From positions 310,001 through 374,000 of the forward strand of contig CAVQMU010000009.1 of NCBI GenBank assembly GCA_963713695.1: a stretch of DNA of 64,000 nt, given 5' to 3'. Each line of letters starts with the position of its first letter. Within the stretch, counting starts at the first letter, position 1. Made by a program: the position numbers and the translations under genes. Of this stretch, positions 1 through 7,870 are shown in pieces. This DNA comes from Rhodoblastus sp963713695 (GTDB lineage: Bacteria; Pseudomonadota; Alphaproteobacteria; Rhizobiales; Beijerinckiaceae). The notes under the pieces were generated by a model that did no database searches, was not told the DNA's origin, and worked only from the letters and a program-made list of their open reading frames with translations.

Positions 1-1010
1 CGGGATCAAGCGGATCGGCCAGGGAGTTGAGCTTTTCCTGAAACAGCCGGCGCAGGATTTTTGGATCGCGTGTCGGGCGGAGGGTCTCAACCTGAAGCCG
101 GCGAACGACCCCGTCGGCGCGAAAGAAATGCGCCTCGAAAGCACGCCCCCCCTCGCCGCGCCGCTCCAGCAGAAGCGATGTCTCCAGCATCAGGTCGCAC
201 AAGGCGGCGTCTATAGGCTCTCGCTGCGCCAGAGGCTCGGCGAAATGCCGCTCGACCATGCAATCGGGAGGCGGCCGCAGGGGTTTTATGCGCGCATCCT
301 CATGGCCGAACAGTCGTTCGATTCTGCGCTGAAAAATCGGCGCCGAAACGCGCCGCGAAGGCACGAGAGGAGCGCGCCGCGACATCGCCGAGCGTTTTCA
401 GGCCAGCGCGATTCAGAGCGAGGAGCGTTTCATCGCCACATTCCAGCGCTGCAAGAGGCAGGCGGGCGACGATGGCCATTTCCTCCGGATGCGTAAAAAT
501 CCCTCCTTCGGAAAAACGCGCCAAAGCGCGTGCGCAATCAGGCGTTCCGGCGAGCGCCGCATGTGCGCAAAAACCGAGCGATTCCATGTCTTGCAATAGG
601 CGTTTGACAAGATCGGCCTCGCCGCCGAACAAATGAGCGCAACCGGTGACGTCGAGAATGAGACCGTGCGGTTCATCCAGCGCCGTCAGCGGCGTATAAC
701 GCTCGCAGCGCGCCGCCAAGCGCGCCAGAATTTGCGCATCTGCCGGACGGTCGGCTTCGGCTATGGCAAGTTGCGGGAACCGGGCGCGCGCATCTGCCAG
801 CGACAGGCCGGGCGCAAGCCCCTGGCGAAGGGCCGCCGGAGTTAACGCATAAAGCCTCTGCGCGCCTCCTTGCTTTTCCACCAGGGCGAAAAGCGCCTCG
901 TCATCCGGCGCGTCGCTCCCGCGCTGGGCCAGCCTCCGCCGCTCCGTCGGCAAAAAGGGCAGCCACAGGGCGAGATAGCGGCGCGCTGAAATTCTTGTCG
1001 ACGGCTTCAT
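1..1010 (-). CDS. imuB: ImuB, DNA polymerase Y-like mutasome subunit (frameshifted, cut by window edge)
   Basis: ImuB is the catalytically inactive Y-family-like subunit that, with ImuA and DnaE2, performs error-prone lesion bypass in the SOS response. The ATG at 1010-1008 begins MKPSTRISARRYLALWLPFL, the usual ImuB N-terminus, and overlaps the 3' end of imuA by about 110 bp. The frame breaks in a T5 run of the coding strand (332-336): as written it ends in a stop near 300. Removing one T gives ADFQRRIERLFGHEDARIKP and an open frame that continues to position 2 (NSLADPLDP), where the family continues for roughly 150 more residues. This looks like a homopolymer sequencing indel or a recent mutation. 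dnaE2 would be expected just beyond the left edge. Confidence 0.88.
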
Positions 1011-1701
1011 GAAACAGGCCTCGGTCACGCAGCCACTCCAAACGCCAGGAACGATCGGCCACGCCGCCGCGATGACGCAGCAACGTGACGGAAAAGCAGG
1101 GCGCGCCCGGCGCATTGGCGAGAAGGGCGCGCGAATTCTGCGCACGCACCCGCCAGCGCGAGGCGGCGGCGCTGGGAGGCGGCCCCGTTTTCGCTTCCTG
1201 CTCCGGGCAAATCCGGAGCAGGAAAACAGTGACGCCGGAGGCTTCCGCTGCGCGCGCCAAACGCAAACTCGCAGTGAGGTCAAGCGCGCGCGGCTTGCCG
1301 AAAATCTCGATCAGCGCCGCGCCAAGGCTCTTGCAGCGCGCAGCTTCGACGCCAGCGCGCAGGACCGCTTCGGCGTCCCTGCCGCGCATCAGCGACAATG
1401 CAGCGGGATCGGCGCCAAATTCGGCGAGCCCCACGCCATTGAGCCGCCCGGCTTCGCCTTCCAGAAAATCCTGCCGCGCCCAGAAAAGCGGACGTCCTGG
1501 TGCGGCGCGCAATGCCAGCGCGAGGCCGAAGCCAGCGGCTGCTGACCAGTCGGCGCTCAGGGGCGCATGGACCTCATGCAGGCAGGCGCGGCTCAGCCCT
1601 CCGTCGAGACAGGCATCCACGGCTGCCGCGCCCAGGGCGAAACGCGCGGCGCGCTCCGGCGCCGCCGCATCCTTGCCGAGCAGCCGCCGCAGGACGGCCA
1701 T
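901..1701 (-). CDS. imuA: ImuA, SOS mutasome RecA/SulA-like subunit
   Basis: ImuA connects the ImuB/DnaE2 translesion mutasome to RecA. The 266-residue product shows the typical family layout: a substrate-like start (MAVLRRLLGKD), a RecA-like core with DACLDGGLSRACLHEV, and a conserved C-terminal tail (RSWRLEWLRDRGLF) just before imuB begins. I chose the ATG at 1701 because GGAAAG lies 5-6 nt upstream; an in-frame ATG at 1752 would add 17 residues but leaves only 18 bp between the LexA box and the start codon. It forms an overlapping operon with imuB and is preceded by a perfect LexA box at 1770-1784, so damage induction is expected. Confidence 0.88.
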   Translation of the reverse strand: MAVLRRLLGKDAAAPERAARFALGAAAVDACLDGGLSRACLHEVHAPLSADWSAAAGFGLALALRAAPGRPLFWARQDFLEGEAGRLNGVGLAEFGADPAALSLMRGRDAEAVLRAGVEAARCKSLGAALIEIFGKPRALDLTASLRLARAAEASGVTVFLLRICPEQEAKTGPPPSAAASRWRVRAQNSRALLANAPGAPCFSVTLLRHRGGVADRSWRLEWLRDRGLFHEAVDKNFSAPLSRPVAALFADGAAEAGPARERRAG

Positions 1702-1769
1702 GGTCTTTCCACGCGACAACGAGCCGCCGTTTTGCGCATTGATCCGGTGCATGGCGTTTTCGCATAAGT

Positions 1770-1784
1770 GTTCATGTTATGTTC
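1770..1784 (-). promoter_or_regulatory. LexA box upstream of imuA
   Basis: The sequence reads GTTC-ATGTTAT-GTTC on the plus strand, an exact match to the alphaproteobacterial LexA operator GTTC-N7-GTTC. It lies 69 bp upstream of the chosen imuA ATG. SOS control of imuA-imuB-dnaE2 is established in this class. The 11 bases TTATGTTCTCT at 1777-1787 recur exactly in the second LexA box at 31694-31704. Confidence 0.88.
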
Positions 1785-1892
1785 TCTACCAAAAACCTAA
1801 ATCCAGATGAAGTCAAGTCGAGACCCGCCCCATGCGCCCATGATTCTTATCTGCCTATTTTAATTTTATTTTTCAGAAAGCGCTTCAAACGC

Positions 1893-1926
1893 AAAAAAGC
1901 CCCGTCCGGCTAAAGCCGGACGGGGC
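1893..1926 (-). terminator. Intrinsic terminator of the phage late operon
   Basis: A perfect 12-bp stem (1899-1910 with 1915-1926, arm GCCCCGTCCGGC) closes a TAAA loop. Read leftward it is followed by six U (1898-1893). It sits about 50 bp beyond the last phage gene and faces the convergent end of the element, marking a practical left boundary of the late transcription unit. The remaining 1785-1892 stretch is AT-rich and shows nothing else. Confidence 0.85.
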
Positions 1927-1976
1927 AGGAAAAGTCATGCATGCTGCGAGCTAAAGGCCCACAGCGGGGAATATCA

Positions 1977-2249
1977 TCAAGCGCCAAAACCGTTTGAAAG
2001 ATGCGCCTCGGCGAGTGCGCGCCGGAGATTGACAACCTCCTCGCGGAGGCAATGCACCTCAAGCATCAGATCGTCAACGCGCCTTTCATAACCGTCTATA
2101 AGGGTCCGTAATCGTCCGTCGACAGCGGATTGCATAGCCGGTCCGCGGTTGACCAGCGCCAGGACGAACCCACCGACCGCCGTCAGCGCGCTGGCGCACA
2201 GCGTAATCGCCCAGTTCGGCACATCGCCGCCGCCGATTCCATCAGCCAT
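1977..2249 (-). CDS. Small membrane-anchored coiled-coil protein (spanin- or holin-like)
   Basis: A 90-residue product with one predicted transmembrane segment near residues 12-32 (WAITLCASALTAVGGFVLAL), followed by a basic stretch and a heptad-rich helix (DGYERRVDDLMLEVHCLREE). The start at 2249 (MADGIGGGD) is preceded by GGAAGG 9 nt upstream; an earlier in-frame start at 2291 is possible. Being the last gene of the late operon, right after holin and endolysin genes, it fits an inner-membrane spanin or accessory holin, but no family signature is recognised. Confidence 0.6.
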   Translation of the reverse strand: MADGIGGGDVPNWAITLCASALTAVGGFVLALVNRGPAMQSAVDGRLRTLIDGYERRVDDLMLEVHCLREEVVNLRRALAEAHLSNGFGA

Positions 2250-2331
2250 GATCGCCATTCCTTCCGGCGACACTGATGGCCGCTCTTGCAATATAAAAAG
2301 TCACGAGGCTTTGATGCCCAGCGCGCTGTCA

Positions 2332-2874
2332 TCAGGGGGACGGCGCAGCGGCGGCAACTGCCGCCGCGACCGAGCCCGCAGCAACGGCGACCGACTGCGC
2401 CGCAACGACGCCAGACGCCGCCGCAACGCCGGCGACTTCCGAGGCAACCGTGTCGACCATAGCCAACGTGGCGTTGCTGCCGGCGACGATGGCCGCGGCC
2501 TTGGCGCTCGAAACAGCTCCACTGGCTTGCTGATAGGCAACGTAGCCCTGGACGACGCTCGCAGCGGTAGATTGCCCGGCGTTATGCGCCGCGGCGAAGG
2601 CGTTGAGGCCTTGCACGGCAAGGTTGGCGGCGGTGACGGCGGCGGCGAATTCCGGATTTGCCGTCACGCCGACGTCTTCGGCAATCGTCGTGGCCTGCGT
2701 CAACGCCGAGGCGATGGCTGGGGCATTGCTGGCGAGCCAGGTGGCCGCGCCCTGGATGTCGGCAAGCGCGACCGAAACACCCTTCGAAATATTGGTGACA
2801 ATGGTCTCGACTGCCTGCTCGGTGCGGACGAGTTCGGCCTTCACGACCATTTCGAAACTGGACAACCAGGTCAT
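2332..2874 (-). CDS. Alanine-rich helical phage protein of unknown function
   Basis: A 180-residue, very Ala/Val-rich protein of uninterrupted amphipathic helices (MTWLSSFEMVVKAELVRTEQ then long Ala-rich stretches). It begins 2 bp after the stop of the holin-like gene, so the two are probably translated together. There is no signal peptide, no catalytic motif and no clear transmembrane segment except weakly hydrophobic C-terminal Ala runs. The position within the lysis module suggests a phage accessory role; I do not recognise the family. Confidence 0.55.
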   Translation of the reverse strand: MTWLSSFEMVVKAELVRTEQAVETIVTNISKGVSVALADIQGAATWLASNAPAIASALTQATTIAEDVGVTANPEFAAAVTAANLAVQGLNAFAAAHNAGQSTAASVVQGYVAYQQASGAVSSAKAAAIVAGSNATLAMVDTVASEVAGVAAASGVVAAQSVAVAAGSVAAAVAAAAPSP

Positions 2875-2875
2875 A

Positions 2876-3094
2876 TCAAGCCTCTTTCTTTTCAGTTTTG
2901 ACGAGAGGACCGTCTTTGGTGATCGTTCCGACGATCGCCACGATGGCTAACGCGGCGTTGATCAGCGCCGTGTCGAAGGCCGGGGAAAAAGCGACGCCGA
3001 ATTTCATGCAGGCCGCGCCGATGAGCGAAACCCAAGTGGAGCGTTCGTTGAGCCGGTCGAGCGCCCAACCGACCGCCATGCTGGTCAAATTCAT
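2876..3094 (-). CDS. Holin-like small membrane protein
   Basis: A 72-residue protein with an amphipathic/hydrophobic segment around residues 20-40 (WVSLIGAACMKFGVAFSP), a second clear membrane helix at about 44-60 (ALINAALAIVAIVGTI) and a charged C-terminus (KTEKKEA). Size, topology and position directly after two endolysin genes are what one expects of a phage holin, which permeabilises the inner membrane and times lysis. The family assignment is by architecture only. Confidence 0.6.
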   Translation of the reverse strand: MNLTSMAVGWALDRLNERSTWVSLIGAACMKFGVAFSPAFDTALINAALAIVAIVGTITKDGPLVKTEKKEA

Positions 3095-3158
3095 TTAGGA
3101 AATCCTTTGGCCGGGCGATTACGAAAGATCGCGTCCGCGCGCCGGCCGCGCGGCGGAG

Positions 3159-3602
3159 TCAGATAGGGTTTTTCTGAAAAAAAACAGCCCAGGTTTCAGC
3201 CTTGTCGCCGCGCTTGGCGTATTGCAGGGTCGAGGCCGGGCGCTCCCAGTAGCGGCAGGCGGCGTAACCAGCGTCGTAGGCTGTTTTCGTCGCCTTGATT
3301 TTAGCGAGCGCATGGCTTTCGGGATGCTGCAATTCCCAATGCGCCGCCTTGAGTTGATCGGCGACCGGCGGCAGTTTTGTCAGATCGACGCCACAACCCT
3401 TGAGGATCGCCGTCGCGCGAGCGCCGTGCCACTGCTGGAGGCCGAAGGCCTCGTCATGATCGCCGACGGCCTCGGGGTCGAGGCTCGACTCCGCATCCGC
3501 CTGGGCGACCAGGCCGCAGGCCTGCGCCAACGTAAAACCGTTGGCGCGCCAGAATTTGTAGACGGTCGTCGCCAAGGCGTAATAGGTCTTCATGTCGGAC
3601 AT
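3159..3602 (-). CDS. Phage tail lysozyme-like muramidase
   Basis: A 147-residue protein resembling the phage tail lysozyme family: an LAQACGLVAQADAESSLDP segment carries the acidic residue expected at the active site, followed by GDHDEAFGLQQWHGARA, which matches the usual G-D-x-A-F-G-x-x-Q-W-x-x-x-R pattern. It should cleave the glycan chain of peptidoglycan. It lies 3 bp downstream of an amidase gene, so the element carries two different wall hydrolases side by side; one may be the endolysin and the other a tail-associated or helper enzyme. Confidence 0.7.
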   Translation of the reverse strand: MSDMKTYYALATTVYKFWRANGFTLAQACGLVAQADAESSLDPEAVGDHDEAFGLQQWHGARATAILKGCGVDLTKLPPVADQLKAAHWELQHPESHALAKIKATKTAYDAGYAACRYWERPASTLQYAKRGDKAETWAVFFQKNPI

Positions 3603-3605
3603 TTT

Positions 3606-4154
3606 TCAGCCCTCCATCGCAGCCTTGATGCGCGCGATCATGTCCGACTGGCTAACCTTCTTGCCGGGGCAGTCGTGATGATCGCGGGCGCATTGCTTGT
3701 GAAAATGCAAGGTGTCGGGTGAGATATGCAACGCCTTGTGCAGCGCTGAGAGGCAGGCCACTGCGTTGGCGCGAACCTTCGCTCCGTCGCCAGAATTGAA
3801 AGGCTCGGTCGAATAATCGCCGATCATTTCAATCCCGATGGACACCCGGTTGTAACAGGAGGCATGGACGCCATCGGCCTCAAGGTCGCAGGCAACCCAG
3901 ATAAAATCAGGCGCCACGAATATCTGCGGGCCCGAATGCCAGCCTTCCTGGTCCTTGTAATAATTATTGAGGTTCCGCACGCGTTGAGCGCCGGCCGTCT
4001 TGCCGAGGCCCGAGTGAATCCACTGGGCGAGGTTCGGCTCGGCAGTGTTATGCAGCACGAAAAATTGCGGTCGCCAATTATGCCACGTGAGGGAGCTGAC
4101 ATAGTCTTCGAATTCCGCTGGGTTAAAACCGAGCGGATTGGTGAGGAAGGTCAT
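3606..4154 (-). CDS. N-acetylmuramoyl-L-alanine amidase (endolysin)
   Basis: A 182-residue Amidase_2 (PGRP-like) enzyme that cleaves the bond between muramic acid and the stem peptide. The zinc ligands expected for the family are visible: His in FFVLHNTAEP near the N-terminus, His in DTLHFHKQCARDHHDCPGKK and the terminal D-x-P-G-K-K-V signature. IGIEMIGDY forms the central strand. I start it at the ATG at 4154 because AAGGAA lies 5 nt upstream. It begins the lysis module, downstream of the tail-fibre genes. No signal peptide is seen, so release through the holin is expected. Confidence 0.85.
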   Translation of the reverse strand: MTFLTNPLGFNPAEFEDYVSSLTWHNWRPQFFVLHNTAEPNLAQWIHSGLGKTAGAQRVRNLNNYYKDQEGWHSGPQIFVAPDFIWVACDLEADGVHASCYNRVSIGIEMIGDYSTEPFNSGDGAKVRANAVACLSALHKALHISPDTLHFHKQCARDHHDCPGKKVSQSDMIARIKAAMEG

Positions 4155-4359
4155 GGTATTTCCTTTAAGGGGAACGGCGTCGCGACGCAGGCGACGGCGA
4201 AGGCGAAAAGTCTTTTTGCCTATGCGTTCGCACTCCAGAGGCGCGGCGTGGCAGCCACGTGGTTCACTTCGTTCTGAATATTGAGAGGACTGGTTAGTCA
4301 AACGCTTGGGCGTCGCGCGCCGCCTTTGCGGTGGCGGTCGCCATATGAAGCGCGTTCGA

Positions 4360-6030
4360 CTACTGCGATGCGCCGCTTTCAACGGCGGTTACTTTGGCAG
4401 TCCAGTAAATGGCCTTGCCGCCCGTGCATGCGCCGGTTCCAGTCAGGTAGGCGGCGCCGTTGGCCGCATCCAAGGCGACGCCGGGCGTCCAGCCCGAAGC
4501 GCCCGACGACGCGCCCGGAACGACCGTCCAGGTTGGCGTCGCTCCGAAGGCGATGGAGGCGACTGTCTTGTTCCCGGTCAGGATGAATGTCGTCGTCCAG
4601 GCTGCATGGTCGCCGGTCACGCAGAGGGCGTTAAGATCGACCGTGACGTGCATGGAGCCGATTATGTCGGTCCTCATGCGGATTTCATTGGTGCCGAACA
4701 GCGTCGCGGTTCCCGCATTGTTGCCGGCGAGAATGTTGACCGTGCCGCTCGCGCCCTTCCCCTGCATGATGCATTCGGAAGTTTGCGCGTCACCAGCGTA
4801 GGAAAAACTTGGACCAGCATGGAAACCGCAGTTGGATCGATAAAAATCATTGACGTTGTTGCCATAGCCGAAAGACTGTGCGCCGTGCATATTGCCATAA
4901 CCACCCAGATACCCGGCGATCGCCGACCCGACGCTGTTGCCCATGCCGCTGATAATCGGCCCAATGTTTGAATAGACCGGCGCGACGCCCGCATTGGCAA
5001 ATATAACGGTGTTGACGCCGGGCGAGCCATCCTGCTGGATGGCCGCTGTCACTGTCGTCTCGTCCGCCCAGTTGCCGACGAGGAGAACGTTTTGCACGCC
5101 GCTCGCGATCTCGTAACCGATCGGCATCGTTCCCGCGCTGATTGCGTGATTGTTGGTGAAATGCGCGCCGTAGCCGGTGATGTAGAAGCCCGAGGCCGAG
5201 GAGGTGTCGGCGGTGTTGTCGCTCCAGATTGAGCCGCCGTTGGCGCAAAAATTGTGGGCCACGGGATAGGTCGCCGGGTAGTTGTAGCCGTGGTTTGCAA
5301 CATAATGATTATCAGCGCCATTGTCGTAGATGTTGCAGGCGGAGGCGTTCCACAGGACATTGTTGCTGAAATGATTGTCGCCCGACTCCACGTCGAGGTT
5401 GTACGTCGGCAGGTTAGCCGGGACGGTGATGACATTCGGATCGTTCTGAAAATAACTGTCCGTGATGAAATTTTCGCCGTCCTCGATTCTGACGTTGCTG
5501 CCGCCCGGCGCAACATTGGTAAACCACATATCAAAAAGGCGGTTCTCGCCGCCCTTGAAGAGATGGAAATCATGCGTGGCAAGCTTGTTGCCGTCGAGCG
5601 TCAGATCGTGGACGAAATAGCCGCGGTTGAAGGTGCTGTCTTTCTGCAGGACGGCGTCGATCGCCGCGCCGGCCCGAATGATTGTCGACGGGCCGTCGCC
5701 AAAAATCGTAATGGAATATTTATCGGGCGCTGCCGATTGCCCGAGCAGGACGATGGGCGAGTTGACCAGATAGCATCCGAAAGGCGGGGTCGGGACATGC
5801 AAGGCGCCGCCCTTGGCTGGACTCGCCGCCAGCGTTGAGATTGCATTGTTGAAAGCTGCCGAATCGTCGCTCGCGCAATCGCCCTTTGCGCCAAAATCTG
5901 CAATTACGTCAAGCGTATGGACCTTTGGCGGCGTCACCCATTGCGGGCCGGCGGCGATGGCTTGCGAAGCGATGAATATGCACGAGGCAACTGCGAGAGC
6001 TGTAATTTTGAAGATCACGGAAGGCCTCAT
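4360..6030 (-). CDS. Secreted-type right-handed beta-helix protein (pectate-lyase-like, possible tail spike)
   Basis: A 556-residue protein with an N-terminal Sec signal peptide (hydrophobic core ITALAVASCIFIASQAIAA, likely cut before GPQW), then a start typical of pectate-lyase-superfamily helices (VIADFGAKGDCASDDSAAFN). Repeated N/D/G-rich coils follow (for example TDSYFQNDP, NHFSNNVLWNAS, NYIGG-like turns), ending in a beta-rich C-terminus. Such proteins usually bind or cleave surface polysaccharide. The start at 6030 overlaps the upstream stop as ATGA, so it is coupled to the preceding small exported protein. A Sec signal on a phage tail-region protein is unusual; it could act in the lysogen envelope rather than on the virion. 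Confidence 0.75.
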   Translation of the reverse strand: MRPSVIFKITALAVASCIFIASQAIAAGPQWVTPPKVHTLDVIADFGAKGDCASDDSAAFNNAISTLAASPAKGGALHVPTPPFGCYLVNSPIVLLGQSAAPDKYSITIFGDGPSTIIRAGAAIDAVLQKDSTFNRGYFVHDLTLDGNKLATHDFHLFKGGENRLFDMWFTNVAPGGSNVRIEDGENFITDSYFQNDPNVITVPANLPTYNLDVESGDNHFSNNVLWNASACNIYDNGADNHYVANHGYNYPATYPVAHNFCANGGSIWSDNTADTSSASGFYITGYGAHFTNNHAISAGTMPIGYEIASGVQNVLLVGNWADETTVTAAIQQDGSPGVNTVIFANAGVAPVYSNIGPIISGMGNSVGSAIAGYLGGYGNMHGAQSFGYGNNVNDFYRSNCGFHAGPSFSYAGDAQTSECIMQGKGASGTVNILAGNNAGTATLFGTNEIRMRTDIIGSMHVTVDLNALCVTGDHAAWTTTFILTGNKTVASIAFGATPTWTVVPGASSGASGWTPGVALDAANGAAYLTGTGACTGGKAIYWTAKVTAVESGASQ

Positions 6031-6494
6031 TTCAGATTGGTGTAGACACAGGTCGCGGTCGCGGAATTGACTGCGGAAGCGGCGAAAGGAAGCACGTTGC
6101 CGCCGACATTGACCGGCCATGCAATCGTCGTGGTCGCAAGTTGCAGCGTGACATTTCCGGCGGCCGTGCAGATTGCGGCGACCCCGCGCCCTGCCGTGGT
6201 AGACGTGCCGATGGTCATGACTGGTGCGTCGGAATAGGCTGCGCTCTGATTGTCAGAGACCAAAAGTCGCGACTGGAGCGCGGCGGCGATAGCCTTGCCA
6301 AGAGCAACCAGGGAGCCATTGCCCGAACCGGCCCAGGCCGCGTCGGCTTGCGACCCGAGGGGCGCTGTTCCGTCGCTCGCTGTAATCTGCCATGATGCGG
6401 GGAAATTGTTGATCGAGAAAGCCGGAGTCTGGCCCGCGTGGACGGGCGCAGCTGCGATAAGCCCGATCGACAAGCTGAAAATAAAGCGGAGCAT
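6027..6494 (-). CDS. Small exported protein of the phage tail region
   Basis: A 155-residue protein with a clear signal peptide (MLRFIFSLSIGLIAAAPVHA, cut before GQTP). The mature part is Ala/Thr/Ser-rich and ends in alternating beta-like sequence with two cysteines (AAICTAAG, TATCVYTNLK). It overlaps the downstream beta-helix gene by ATGA and follows a tail-fibre gene by 8 bp. The middle (AAWAGSGNGSLVALGKAIAA) resembles phrases common in phage tail-fibre tips. No enzymatic motif is seen. It may be a partner or chaperone of the exported beta-helix protein. Confidence 0.6.
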   Translation of the reverse strand: MLRFIFSLSIGLIAAAPVHAGQTPAFSINNFPASWQITASDGTAPLGSQADAAWAGSGNGSLVALGKAIAAALQSRLLVSDNQSAAYSDAPVMTIGTSTTAGRGVAAICTAAGNVTLQLATTTIAWPVNVGGNVLPFAASAVNSATATCVYTNLK

Positions 6495-6502
6495 TTAAAA
6501 CC

Positions 6503-7087
6503 TCATTGCGCTTGCAGCGGAATGCCGCCGTCGTTGTACCATTGGCCCGTCGCCACCGGCGGCGCTCCGGAGCCGGAATAAACCGGCAGCGACGCCACCC
6601 ATGCTGCCCAGGCAGATCCTATGATCGGAGCGAGAGAGGCGATTTGAGCCGACGTCATGGCCAGAATTGCCGGGACCAAAGCGGAAGGCGTCGTCGCCGC
6701 CGAGGCGGCGCCCGCGGGATCGAAGGCGGCCGCGTTCGCCGTCGCCGCTGATCCCAGCCCGAGGTTGGTCCTCGCAGTCGCGGCGCTGGCCAAATCGGAC
6801 AAATTGTTGGCGGCGGTCAGTTTTCCTGTAACGGTCGCCGCGAGTGTGGCGATTGCGCCTGCAGCAAACGTCTCCGCACTGGCTAGCGTCGCCGCGTCCT
6901 TGCTGTCGATGGTCGCCTGCGAATAGGTGAAGACTTCCGCCGCCAATTGCGCGGCCGCAGCCGCGCCGACGGGATCGAATGAGGCTTTGAGCGCCGCCGC
7001 AACATTGATTTTTCCCGCCGACTGCGCGCCGACCGTGTCGAAATCGGCGCCAAGATTGGCGAGCGCGATAATTGCATTGGTTGTCAT
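6503..7087 (-). CDS. Tail-fibre-like protein
   Basis: A 194-residue Ala-rich helical protein containing the classic tail-fibre phrase NLSDLASAATARTNLGLGSA at about residues 95-114, and ending with YNDGGIPLQAQ. This repeat type links trimeric fibre shafts. The start ATG overlaps the stop of the upstream gene as ATGA. It is likely a distal fibre or fibre-connector subunit involved in host recognition. Confidence 0.65.
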   Translation of the reverse strand: MTTNAIIALANLGADFDTVGAQSAGKINVAAALKASFDPVGAAAAAQLAAEVFTYSQATIDSKDAATLASAETFAAGAIATLAATVTGKLTAANNLSDLASAATARTNLGLGSAATANAAAFDPAGAASAATTPSALVPAILAMTSAQIASLAPIIGSAWAAWVASLPVYSGSGAPPVATGQWYNDGGIPLQAQ

Positions 7088-7776
7088 GCCGAGTATCCGA
7101 TCTGCGCGCCGAAAGCATCCGTCATCGCGTTGGTGAACGGACCGGTTCGTGTTGAATTGATGAAGCCCAAAGTGGAGCCAAAGGCATCAAAAAGACCGAT
7201 GTCGCCGCCGCCATCAATAATTGTTTGAAGGATCTGCGCCGCGGATTGGGCGCTGGCGTTAGCGTCGGAAGCCGAGTTGGCCGCTGACGACGCGCTTGCC
7301 TGGCAGGAAGCCATGGAAGCCGTCAGGGACGCTGGAAAGGGAACGGGCGCGATCAAGGGTTCGCCATCGACGACCACTGTGTCGCCAACGCCAGCAACGC
7401 TGGAATTCCGTGCATCGACGCCGGCCCGCGTGACGCCGGCGCTCCAAAAAATGATGCCCCCAAACATTGGCGCTATCCCGCCCGCAGGAAGTTCGAGCCG
7501 GCAATCGAAAGATGTCTGACCCGACATTCGAGCCATGTCGGACTCAGGCGCGGAAAACACCGCAAGATTGGTGACGGGATCGAAGGTGACGATGCCGCCG
7601 TTCAAATTCGTGGAGTTCCATTCGTAGATTGGCGGATCGGGTGCATAGGGAGACCTGCGCGCCTGCATCCGGATTACGCAGGACGCAATTTCATAGACAG
7701 CGGCGAAGGCCGAAAGGTCCCGTGTCCACCGAAAGGTGGAGTTATTGCTGGCCCGGAGCGGAGGAAGCGTGGTCAT
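7084..7776 (-). CDS. Phage tail accessory protein (unknown family)
   Basis: A 230-residue protein beginning MTTLPPLRASNNSTFRWTRD, with GGAGG six bases upstream of the ATG at 7776. The N-terminal half is beta-rich and resembles phage proteins that state a field or unit range (YEWNSTNLNGGIVTFDPVTN). The middle is a heptad-like Ser/Ala helix (CQASASSAANSASDANASAQ) typical of fibre stalks, and the end is Gly-rich. It sits between two fibre-like genes and is translationally coupled to the next. A baseplate or fibre-attachment role is inferred from context. Confidence 0.55.
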   Translation of the reverse strand: MTTLPPLRASNNSTFRWTRDLSAFAAVYEIASCVIRMQARRSPYAPDPPIYEWNSTNLNGGIVTFDPVTNLAVFSAPESDMARMSGQTSFDCRLELPAGGIAPMFGGIIFWSAGVTRAGVDARNSSVAGVGDTVVVDGEPLIAPVPFPASLTASMASCQASASSAANSASDANASAQSAAQILQTIIDGGGDIGLFDAFGSTLGFINSTRTGPFTNAMTDAFGAQIGYSA

Positions 7777-7870
7777 ATCCGTCCTCCGGGAAAAGTCGCA
7801 GACTGTTTCGGCGCGCATAAATTATGCGACATTCTCGTCTCCCGTTTTGAGGCAAGCGCGACTGCGCGAT

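Noticed and set aside
4255..4280. A third LexA-like site (GTTC-N5-GTTC) near the amidase gene
   Set aside because: The spacer is 5, not 7, and it lies inside the late operon without a promoter.
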